Under the pieces are notes generated by a model. That model ran no database searches, was not told the DNA's origin, and saw only the letters and a program-made list of their open reading frames with translations. A DNA stretch of 64,000 nucleotides from NCBI GenBank assembly GCA_947184155.2, contig CAMXCT020002018.1:55127-119126 (forward strand). The letters run 5' to 3'. Shown here one piece after another: positions 48,701-55,305 of this stretch (the stretch's first letter is position 1; each line of letters starts with the position of its first letter). The translations under genes were made by a program, and so were the position numbers. Source of the stretch: Cladocopium goreaui. Taxonomy: Eukaryota > Sar > Dinophyceae > Suessiales > Symbiodiniaceae.

Positions 48701-49577
48701 ATGGCCCATAAACATGTGCTTCCTTTCTACAAGCCATTAACACATCCCAGTCTTCATCAAGCTCTCCTCCACCCAACCCAGTGCACTGAACTTCCAGGGA
48801 CCCTGGGTCAGCGTCATTGAGTTGCCAGGAGGTGTTATCCATGACTGTGATTTTCCAGTCTGTGTATTTGGGGTCATTATGGCTGGCAAGCACCTCATTG
48901 ATGGCAAGCTCTGCGTTGTTAGAGTCAACGTTCAGTCGTCGCTGTAGCGCTTCGAGCAGGGGGAGGATGGGGGCGGTGGGAAGCTTAAGGCTCGCATGCT
49001 GACCACAGAAAACAACGGCAGGCTCGCAATCTTTGGGCCAGGGTGTATGGCCATTACTGCTGTTGGGGGCTTCGACTGGCGTCCAGAGGCTCTGGAGTAG
49101 CAGCACCTGTGTCGGGGTAAGGCTTCTGTTTTGTGGAACGTGCGGCTTGACGACTAGCTTACCCCCTCTAATAAAGTCGCAACCTGTGGGGTGTGTCCAT
49201 AAAGGGGGTGCATCTTCAACTCCTATGAGCGACACAGCTAGCGGTTGCAGACCTTTGCTTAGCCACTGTTGGAGTTGGTGCCCTAGGCCTACTTTACTCC
49301 CATGGAAGGCGTGTAGAATTGGTGGCAGGCTATACCCTATAGTCAACTCCTTACTTTGGAACAATTTGTCTCCTGGAAGGCAGAGGATAGGGAAGTCGGC
49401 TGGGAAGACTGACATAGGGGAGAGTGCACCTTGCTCGAAGATGGGGCGTGCCCAGGTAAGGAATGGCGGTGTCCGCTCGACAAAGTCCGGTCTAAGATAT
49501 CGTCCATCACCATGGCGAGGCCATTCTCCTTGCTCCGGTATGGGGAAGGCAATGGCTCCAGCCCATTCACCTAGCAT
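42711..49577 (-). CDS. Giant protein (2,288 aa): hydrolase-like elbow plus SF1 helicase
   Basis: One intronless frame with an ATG at 49,577. Residues about 405-475 hold RGHSAGSYAGM, a G-x-S-x-G nucleophile elbow preceded by a hydrophobic strand, and IHLIHHADDKLCVW, which could supply the acid of an alpha/beta-hydrolase. Residues about 925-1450 form an SF1 helicase core of UPF1/DNA2 type: Walker A GLFGAGKS (945), Walker B LLVIDEGQQ (1066), motif III LWTGDSEQTPGG (1094), a motif V-like stretch near 1385 and motif VI GRITVGLTRSKSL (1428). The C-terminal third has a Pro/Glu-rich linker and a conserved region of unknown fold (DLTSELLHCLSTLPD, FDRSESYTRVIDGQVRC). An ATP-driven RNA or DNA translocase is likely; the hydrolase role is inference. 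The frame is probably continuous with the ORF upstream. Its large intronless form and duplicated copy suggest a mobile or retrocopied locus. Confidence 0.8.
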   Translation of the reverse strand: MLGEWAGAIAFPIPEQGEWPRHGDGRYLRPDFVERTPPFLTWARPIFEQGALSPMSVFPADFPILCLPGDKLFQSKELTIGYSLPPILHAFHGSKVGLGHQLQQWLSKGLQPLAVSLIGVEDAPPLWTHPTGCDFIRGGKLVVKPHVPQNRSLTPTQVLLLQSLWTPVEAPNSSNGHTPWPKDCEPAVVFCGQHASLKLPTAPILPLLEALQRRLNVDSNNAELAINEVLASHNDPKYTDWKITVMDNTSWQLNDADPGSLEVQCTGLGGGELDEDWDVLMACRKEAHVYGPSLSKQDDWNARVGTVAGTAHTQEYLLLHIAMFPIGAHFWCRVLGMPRANQLQAQIISRAMKLLRFCPIIPAHRKPPWPGYTHGLRLFTKLLVAHPLVGVCLPPEIRPADYLRLTGYMIGSFNIRGHSAGSYAGMVWETILSEFPDVDGTTVLAAIALPPSLLTTYNPSQLREIHLIHHADDKLCVWNPSNHDIKLLKQRGFKITHVTGWRAYLGTAQHNYSHWTRVALPEGRPDMEQLEGIPGVLPFEVYSQAPLRLISWCSFELPRTARKLLRELAEMCELPETTTQALVAQIAVHNAEIKTEQEATQYLAGLATVTISSRANLHNYTTMVQQFLGTLPLPMAVYMLDYYLPMLSPNEGYNETGLTMQSAGPVRQPSQPIALEFLFKGSEFGHWRVKGGQDAFAFRHPSLGKTDVFSLLASDAHHHKVSPIGTGRLIAMVGTAEAPADDGDDLQVLFGLVLAITPRAAKKKDELAASRIYRQCNPKFIEVAFLTVPAIKFFAKEQLETLQDLYTDSGQCLDPIDATVQGQNSPVPKVFFLHTMWMFGCTKPTRELTAVAQTSPCRYHLGLGIYNVQTAVEGMEGNKRSHFLHLCGQLLHLVLTPCHVEGEHHPWTRSTALSFAAEIDGHVLGTLCAVTMALLTNRLDLCIQGLFGAGKSKSMAILILALIEIDTTDSLKILFICKENSGTRSFADLLLWLDPPSGVFGRIGRLVGDQERNKSSYSHTKFDIHPKERRQMLHKCQLILATGGTVAQDLTMQWSTMGGFMQELSLLVIDEGQQYGTDREIAVISLLRQQPLVLWTGDSEQTPGGIDRAARNAKRSRQLLLAKKHGLRSNRNYYTPATLADAMTRLLDGSANEGLTTLSQILKRGQSTLGRLWTSQLSPQDEEDLKVASAVLPGLQAVFKATQPTMRRHSRFVEPELLEGAVLNLPRSLVRLAWILQHAATLLPMAGDIQATLNSQTAGVSDIHAWGLMLPSSSRVSPVTYHAVVAVRYPALCRQVNGLWELGSFASGGLPDKPPGFQLVLWDTNARINGLVATDLETLVSEVLTSFPCNAGFADGLFTMTTATDHKNNLNRSVLKRDYVRTLRVETIANSAGGTAQVSIVAQPSIGFLNTKYYSNGSPTEDTEDCLGRITVGLTRSKSLTLLVSPLDMMGLMGMAQVIATIAYGIGGLRRGETTWKWPEFDPDPVQENLAQLSRWSLNSPPNWEYPPLAIANQYYDQHADEVKRARYRLILVRGSDLRWLDRARFQEIQAGLRTQHKWLPKQHLPFSEVVLYAYAADRTPFPTYVCLPSGLYKARTGNVVAQTGPDQEILSLPGIYFFDGWRLHPNLPIPDHLPRAAEAPVQGTAPDAPTPDAEPKRSPEEEARDILAVAAKNQPEDGPSTRKAAVRACKYLRAMVNQYETTIQAVHSAARTHTQRSKGMVGPPVDYRPQGEALPVISADLTSELLHCLSTLPDPWPLAKITIDMEKPSQWVSKLCRLYFADEYAKRTVGLPSRKHVPDIAGALRAVQAILPKLEVKMIEFLAEWMVTLLMPARHVMEVRAPHLSFMMLKEYWFRELYLGLKVTASFDRSESYTRVIDGQVRCITPEVKPQNLQVIWNVQFITVFVPAWMIPPVYHSLRRESIKTVSSGSPIGVQSVRPTWFEDTTPKDPTSQQSQDPHKEQAQPLHGLKLVIKEEVLPATDQPQFQSLELLASRGLLAPDTWKCKRAQVSLKATIDVPMLGTIIEQNGDGLLEDSHMPVGWPLHIDGAVRQCCIHRTASLQELDDMLKEYDMKRDSVEINHDAPQWSHHAVWNRKYMEPRPGYTLEQLWADSEPAVNKKTTTSYEVQADDLQRAVSAIRHFPPPIPPDSPFIQALGTPAALKAPPQTDTLAQRALEEWERTLCENKAVAILAEIQAGRPTIIHKDGGEMLIAIVLDKPLEEAKKLVDDPAAFTREMTRILRDKHTHPLIAQMMKPAESSEPPSATASASGASSSRDLRTTPHEQFQ

Positions 49578-49621
49578 TGCCCATGCATGTGTCCAGTCAA
49601 GCGGAGTTCTAGCCTTACAGC

Positions 49622-50857
49622 CTAGTAGGGGGTGAGCAGTAGCCCACCTCTCATCGCTTCTACAGGGTCTTCAGGCACGGCTGTTGTCGCTAGGAAGCTG
49701 GCTCGGCTTTCTCGAAGTGCGGTGACCCAATCCTCCGCTGTTCGGCGGTTGGCAGGGTGGGCTATTCGTCGCGCCTTGGGGGCAGGTGCATTACTCGGCG
49801 AGGAGCTTGGTGCAGTGACGGATGGCATGCCTGCTTCAGGGGTTGCCTGGTCCATGTCCACATCAGCTGCCTCAATGGGGATATGTCCTGTCACAATGAT
49901 CAGGCCGGCATTGAGTTCTGCCTTGGCCTCCGTGGCGAGGAGTACTGCTGGGGGGCACTGGTTAGAACTGGCCATTATGTTGTGTTGCATTGCTGCGGCT
50001 CTACTTGTCTTATCCGTCATAAGATTAACTAGTTCAGCTATCTCAAACAACGAGGTCGGCACGCAGTCAGAGTCAATGAGGGCAAAGTTTACTGTGGGAA
50101 ACATTAGGCACAGCGCCTCCAAAGCTGCGGCACCAGCCCAGGTATAATGGACCTGGTGTAAACCTGTATCAGCATGAATGGGAAGATGAATAGCAGTCGT
50201 TTTCTCACAGTAGGGGCCAGTTACTGTACATCGGCCTTTGATCCAGGGTGCAAAAAGTGGCCAATAGGCTGGAGGATCAGTGCCTGGCAGCTTGCGATTG
50301 TCCACATACACATAGACAGTGGCATACTCTGGTAACCATGAGAGATTGTCTATGATCCACTGGAAGAGCGTTTTGTGATGTACCTGGCTGGCTGCTGGAC
50401 GTTGGATGCCATTCCCTTCATCTATCATGAGTGCAGGGTATGTCGTGGGTGCCCTGGGCATGCGACAAGAGCCAACATCATCCCATTTCCACCATTGTTT
50501 GAGGTCGTCCATGCCGAGGGGAGTCTCAATCTCTTTCTGAGAGAGGAAGAGTTGGTCAAGCTGATGGCTTAATTGTGTGACTGCCTGTACATCGAGGAAA
50601 TCGATAGGTTCAGCAATTTCCCACTGTTCCCTTGGAGGAGGTTCGGCCCCCTGCTGAAAATACGGAACGTCATCATCTGTATCGACGTCAACTGTTTCGA
50701 TAGCGTCAAAGTATTCTGTGTCGCTGTCCATGGACACATCCTCAACTGCGTTATCCGAAACGATTGGCTCTGTTGGTTCGATCTCTGTATCTGAATCATC
50801 AGGGTCAGGCGACGTCAACGAAATGAATCTATTTGATGTCATAAGCTGTTGCATCAT
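49622..50857 (-). CDS. Unrecognised 412 aa protein with DSD motif, upstream of the helicase ORF
   Basis: I take the ATG at 50,857; the frame stays open a further 23 codons upstream. The N-terminal part is acidic (DPDDSDTEIEPTEP and similar). The middle reads HHKTLFQWIIDNLSWLPEYA, VYVYVDNRKLPG, then LEALCLMFPTVNFALIDSDC and VPTSLFEIAELVNL. A strand followed by DSD and then a helix resembles the D-x-D site of nucleotide-sugar transferases, but the rest does not let me name a family. The C-terminal end is Ala/Pro/Ser-rich. Beyond the stop, the next frame reads AHPLLGCKARTPLDWTHAWA into the helicase ORF start, so the two are probably one protein split by a -1 frame change. Confidence 0.6.
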   Translation of the reverse strand: MMQQLMTSNRFISLTSPDPDDSDTEIEPTEPIVSDNAVEDVSMDSDTEYFDAIETVDVDTDDDVPYFQQGAEPPPREQWEIAEPIDFLDVQAVTQLSHQLDQLFLSQKEIETPLGMDDLKQWWKWDDVGSCRMPRAPTTYPALMIDEGNGIQRPAASQVHHKTLFQWIIDNLSWLPEYATVYVYVDNRKLPGTDPPAYWPLFAPWIKGRCTVTGPYCEKTTAIHLPIHADTGLHQVHYTWAGAAALEALCLMFPTVNFALIDSDCVPTSLFEIAELVNLMTDKTSRAAAMQHNIMASSNQCPPAVLLATEAKAELNAGLIIVTGHIPIEAADVDMDQATPEAGMPSVTAPSSSPSNAPAPKARRIAHPANRRTAEDWVTALRESRASFLATTAVPEDPVEAMRGGLLLTPY

Positions 50858-51526
50858 GCTGACGCCGGGTTGACCCTGAACAGCCGGTACCCGGATGTCA
50901 GGTGCCAAGCGACCGGCCGAAGGCAATGAGTACTATGCTGGTAGGGAGTGCAAAACGTGTGAACGGGATTGCCAGGGAGAACCCCGAACACCCGGCACCC
51001 GGGGTCAGGGTTCCCCTGGCGGGGCCGTGCGTTGGAAACAAAAGTGGTAAGAAGCAAAACAATCAGGATTGGGTTACACCTAGGTGTACGAATTGGTGTC
51101 GGATGGCTGACCTAGCGATGAAAACTGGTGGAGCCACAAAAGCTGCAGTGCGAACAGTTGAGCCTCTGACAGATTATACAACCCACAATCGGAAAACAAG
51201 CACTTGGTTCACAGGACATGTTGATTCGACAGATAACTAGATGACTAGCGGTGACAGGACCTAAGACACTCATCTAACCAAACGGCTTCACAGACAGATT
51301 AAAGCAATCCACTCACACAAAACAAACACCCCGTAAATCCCCTTGCTGCAGCTTATGGGGGTACCTTGAGCGGGTGTTATCCCGAACGGTAGGTTGGGGG
51401 GTATTAGCCCGGCACGCGGCTGCTTTTCCTTTGGCGCCTCTGTGAAGTAAGCAGCATTAAATTAAATCAGCACTGGTCGAATGGTTGCGGACAGTCAGAA
51501 GCACACAGCGCTAGCTGTCTGCCTGG
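50858..51526. other. Spacer with no recognised gene
   Basis: A direct repeat of about 30 bp is present (GAACAGCCGGTACCCGGATG at about 50,878 and GAACACCCGGCACCCGGGGT at about 50,986). It could be an intron or promoter region between the acidic coiled-coil ORF and the DSD-motif ORF. No other structure seen. Confidence 0.4.
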
Positions 51527-51901
51527 TCAATCAATGATTTCCATTTCCATGTCTGTACCAGGAGAGGGTTGTAGAGTGTCTGATGATCGGTCATCGCTCA
51601 TTCGTTTAAGGCGCTTTCTGATGCGAGATAGTTGCTCGCGGGCATTGGAGAGCCTTGTCTTATAGGATGCCACTTTCTCACATGCTCTTTTCTCCATTTT
51701 CTGCAGCGTCGAAATGTCAGCGTTGTCAAGGTCATCGTCCTGTTTGGATTCGCTGACTGGTTCAGGGCTGCTAGCACCAGCAGCGTCCGTTGTCTGAGTC
51801 TCTGGCGATTCTTTGGGTGAATTTGCAGGCGACGATTCCTCTGTTGAAGTGTCGTCCTGGGCATCCTGTTGTTCCGAAGGTTGTTGTTGCTCATCATCCT
51901 T
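51527..51901 (-). CDS. Acidic/coiled-coil C-terminal fragment, cut at the tandem-unit boundary
   Basis: About 124 codons ending at a stop at 51,527. It starts with an acidic Q/S/P-rich segment (KDDEQQQPSEQQDAQDD), then SKQDDDLDNADISTLQKMEK and a basic helix KVASYKTRLSNAREQLSRIR. The frame continues upstream into antisense of the tandem unit, but that part (beyond 51,904) is unit sequence and not expected to belong. Hence the gene looks truncated at the join. Same strand as the DSD and helicase ORFs, so it may be the first part of that locus. Confidence 0.5.
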   Translation of the reverse strand, partial: KDDEQQQPSEQQDAQDDTSTEESSPANSPKESPETQTTDAAGASSPEPVSESKQDDDLDNADISTLQKMEKRACEKVASYKTRLSNAREQLSRIRKRLKRMSDDRSSDTLQPSPGTDMEMEIID

Positions 51902-51980
51902 ACTGGGGGGGCTGTGTCCAGGGGCTTCAAAATTGAAGTGCAAAAGCGGCGCCAGTTTTGGGGTCCACCTTGTCGGCCAG

Positions 51981-52205
51981 GAAATTACAAAAGACGAGTT
52001 GGCAAGGCTCAAGGGCCAGCGCTCCGACTTGCGCAAAGCAATGCGAGAGAATCGCAAGGCAGCTAAGAATGCAGCAAAGCGGAAGAAGCGACTTGTCAAG
52101 GCGCTGTCCATGCAGATTTACGCAGTGCAAAGAAATCTTGGTGGAAGTCGTTTATACTGTCTGCTTGCTAAAATGGTTTATGGTCCTTGCGGACAGCGAA
52201 TGTAA
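51981..52205 (+). CDS. Lys/Arg-rich coiled-coil fragment, unit 1
   Basis: After a possible acceptor (GGCCAG) the frame reads EITKDELARLKGQRSDLRKA, then MRENRKAAKNAAKRKKRLVK and ALSMQIYAVQRNLGG, ending at 52,205. It is a very basic helix of the DNA-binding or coiled-coil type. The unit 2 copy differs by one base in AAAAGACGAG, which shifts its upstream frame, but the basic part is the same. Family unknown. It may be an exon of a larger gene of the unit. Confidence 0.45.
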   Translation, partial: EITKDELARLKGQRSDLRKAMRENRKAAKNAAKRKKRLVKALSMQIYAVQRNLGGSRLYCLLAKMVYGPCGQRM

Positions 52206-52354
52206 GCAGCGTTTCTAAAAGACAAAGTGCTAGGTTAAAAGATACAGAGAACAAATGTGAGCTCGATGTTTTCAAGCAGTTTGGAACAAAGTAAGAGGTC
52301 AAAAAGAACCCCGAACTGGCGAATGTGCAAAGGTAAAACGGATTTGAGTTTGTC

Positions 52355-52435
52355 GCTTGGAGACACCCCTGTCAGTCCACGTGCATTTGAGTTTGTCGCT
52401 TGGAGACACCCCTGTCAGTCCACTCCCTGTACAAG
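52355..52435. repeat. Two-copy 43-bp repeat
   Basis: TTTGAGTTTGTCGCTTGGAG followed by ACACCCCTGTCAGTCCAC occurs twice in a row. Confidence 0.9.
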
Positions 52436-52519
52436 GAGATTGCAGGTCGCAGGTGTGACCTGGAAGGGTCGTAGGTGGAGGTTTGAGGGTCGTAGGCGGG
52501 CTTGCAGGGTTGCAGGTAG

Positions 52520-53010
52520 GGTGTACCTTACACACCGTGGTGGTGGTACACCTTAAACACTGGTGTGGTTCACCTTAAACACCGGAGGTGTGGTACACCT
52601 TAAACACCGGTGTGGTTCACCTTAAACACCAGGGTGTGGTACACCTTAAACACCGGTGTGGTTCACCTTAAACACCAGGGGTGTGGGACACCTTAAACAC
52701 CGGTGTGGTTCACCTTAAACACCAGGGTGTGGTACACCTTAAACACCGGTGTGGTTCACCTTAAACACCAGGGGTGTGGTACACCTTAAACACCGGTGTG
52801 GTTCACCTCAAACACCAGGGTGTGGTACACCTTAAACACCGGTGTGGTTCACCTTAAACACCAGGGGTGTGGTACACCTTAAACACCGGTGTGGTTCACC
52901 TTAAACACCAGGGTGTGGTTCACCTTAAACACCAGGGGTGTGGTACACCTTAAACACCGGTGTGGTTCACCTTAAACACCAGGGGTGTGGTACACCTTAA
53001 ACACCGGGAT
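52520..53010. repeat. Minisatellite (GGTGTGGTTCACCTTAAACACC)
   Basis: About 22 copies of a 22-24-bp unit in two alternating forms, GGTGTGGTTCACCTTAAACA and AGGG(G)TGTGGTACACCTTA, so the true period is about 45-46 bp. Each unit begins GGTGT and ends ACACC, giving it internal dyad symmetry. It is flanked on both sides by GTAGGTG/GGGCGGTAGG-type short repeats. The whole block is missing from unit 2. Confidence 0.95.
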
Positions 53011-53460
53011 TTGAGGCCGTAGGTTTGACCTGGACGGGCGGTAGGTAGACCCGTGAGGGCGGTAGGCGGTAGGTTGTGTTTAGACACAGGGCTTTGTTTG
53101 GGGCCTTGCTGCTTGTGGGCTGGTTAGTCTACACCGCGCGGTTGCCACAGTGCGCTTGTTTGGGGTCGCAGGCTTGGCCTTGAAGGGTTGTAGGTGCAGC
53201 GGTGCGGGATGTTGGTGTGCTGATTGTGGTTTGAAGGGGGCCAGATATAGGTTCTTAATTTGGGAGCTTGAAACGCGTAGTTCTCCAAGACCACATGGGC
53301 AGCATTCCCCCATAGTATTGCCACCGATGTTTGGGTGGCAAGCAGATGTTTCTCTTAACCTTCGGTGGAATCGCTTGGATCTTTCTTGTAGGGGTCTAGT
53401 TGACCATAAAGCGTTTGAATGTTAGTGGCGAATCTGTGCACCAGTCTGTTGTTCCTGCAG

Positions 53461-53640
53461 GCGGCCAAAATGTTGTCCACCGCAGATTTGAAGCTCCTGG
53501 TCGAAGCCAAGGAGGCAGGGAGCATGTTTCAAAGGTTTTTCATACCGGGCCAGAGCAATGCTGTCCTGAGGCGGAGGCTGCAGAGTTGGCGAGAGCCCCC
53601 AACTAGGCGTGGTAGAGTTAGAGAGCCTGGTTGGTTTTGA
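53461..53640 (+). CDS. Possible exon, unit 1 only
   Basis: After a good acceptor (TTCCTGCAG) the frame reads MLSTADLKLLVEAKEAGSMF and QRFFIPGQSNAVLRRRLQSW, ending at a TGA at 53,640. The peptide is helical and protein-like. It lies in the block that unit 2 lacks. No family recognised; it could equally be chance. Confidence 0.3.
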   Translation, partial: AAKMLSTADLKLLVEAKEAGSMFQRFFIPGQSNAVLRRRLQSWREPPTRRGRVREPGWF

Positions 53641-55080
53641 CTGCTGAACCAGTCATTCCAAGCTATGCAGCGTCCATTCTGTCAATGCCGTACCGAACCT
53701 GCGGCAGTTTCGTTTTTGATCATGTCCGTGTCACATTTGACTGAAAGAGAGAGAGCCTGCATTTGAAACACAGTAATAAAAGTGTTCTGTCTCAGAATGG
53801 ACAGCGCCCATGCTATCAATGCCGCTCCGAGCCAACCTCATTGTTGTCGTTGTTTTGATTGTGACATGTGCTTGCAGGGAGATCGGGCAGAATGAGAGGT
53901 GCGTGAGGCTCGCAGGAGCCTTTGCCTCGCAGAGCATGGGAAACTACAGTTGCAGTGGTGCAGACCACAGGCCCCAAGGTACAGTTGGAGTGGCATAGAT
54001 CACTCACTTGAGTGGCCTTCGGTTGTGTAGCTGCTTTTCACTCTGCCCGGCTCGTGACACAGACGACCAAAGTGCGACAGCAAATGGGAAACTCGTCGCA
54101 ACAGCCAGTTTGCTTGTAATTTGCCGCACAGTGCTGGCCGATGATTGCGTATAACATGATCTGTCAAGCAAGGGATGAATATGGAATCGGGGCTTGCGAA
54201 ACAAGATTTAGGAAACCCATTTTGTCAGCTAAACATCTTGTTTTGCCAGTTGTTGTCACAAAGGGTTTTTGGACCACATTGAACATTGAACAAGACTTAT
54301 GAGACCTCTTCCCCATGCGCGCCTTTGGTTTTGGCAATCCTCGTCGGTAGAGTTAACTGGACAACCGTCTTTCTATGGGAAGAGATGTGAGCTTGAATTG
54401 CCTGAGGTTATAGATCCCGGGTAAGACTTCTGGACTTTATTATTTGTAGCCGTGACGAGGCCTGCAGTCTTGTAGTTGCAGCTTCGAGCACAGCCATTTC
54501 CTGTCCACCTGCAGCATGTTTGTATGTTTCCTAGTTGTTCCTAGTTTGGTTAACATGTTTGCCGTGTCTTGTAGCAGTGCTGGGTTCCCAAGTCTGAAGT
54601 GTCAGAGTGGTAGGTCCTTGCATGATGTACGGGAATGCATGTGGTGCTCGCGATTTTCTCTGTGTAGCTGATCAGCCGCTTCTGCCTCAGAAACTTTGAC
54701 CTCAGGAGTCGGCAGTCATCTGTCAGCTTAGTGCAACACATGACGCGCATTTGCTTTTGACCATGGCAGCTCCTGGTTTTCTACAAACCGCATTTATAGC
54801 ACGGCCATGTGATTAGCTTGGTTGCTTTGACAGCATTATGTCAGAGTCAGTCGTGACACTTCGAAGGTGTTGTAGTCGTAGTTGCGTGTCATCCTATAGT
54901 CACTTGCTTCCAGGTACACACGCGCCGACCCAATGCATCTCCAAGACGGTGCAGGCGGGGTGATGAAGTGTACGGGTGTCGACATGGACATGTACCGGTC
55001 GCGACTCCGTAGTGTCAGGACCTGCCCCTTCACCCCCGTAGACTCTTAGCGCCTTACTTCCCAATTCATTCTTAGTAGCT

Positions 55081-55149
55081 TGCGGAGGAGGTTCTTTCCC
55101 GACAGAAATAACATTGTATTTTTAGTTCGGGCGAAACCTCCTCCGCGTA
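55081..55149 (+). promoter_or_regulatory. Long hairpin with GGAGGAGG arms: candidate Rep origin, unit 1
   Basis: GCGGAGGAGGTTCTTTCCCGA is answered by TCGGGCGAAACCTCCTCCGC, an imperfect stem of about 20 bp with a 24-nt AT-rich loop. It lies about 160-225 bp before the Rep start. The loop reads, on the minus strand, TAAAAATAC, which shares six of nine positions with the TAATATTAC-type nonanucleotide of CRESS-DNA origins. Further CTCCTCCGC-like words follow at 55,185, 55,212 and 55,263, like iterons. Nicking there is inference. Confidence 0.5.
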
Positions 55150-55305
55150 TTTTCCATTGCAAATGCCACCTGATTTGGCTATTACTCCTCCGCAAGGGTT
55201 TACTCCAAACCTACTCCGCACATTGTTTCCAATCAGAACTAACGCGTTGCTTTGCAGTAAAACTTCCTCCGCTGATGTCCTGTGAGGCAGTGGTTTTGGT
55301 TCAAG

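Noticed and set aside
50858..51526. Direct 30-bp repeats as possible LTR or terminal repeat
   Set aside because: Too short and imperfect, and no partner is found at the far end of the locus.
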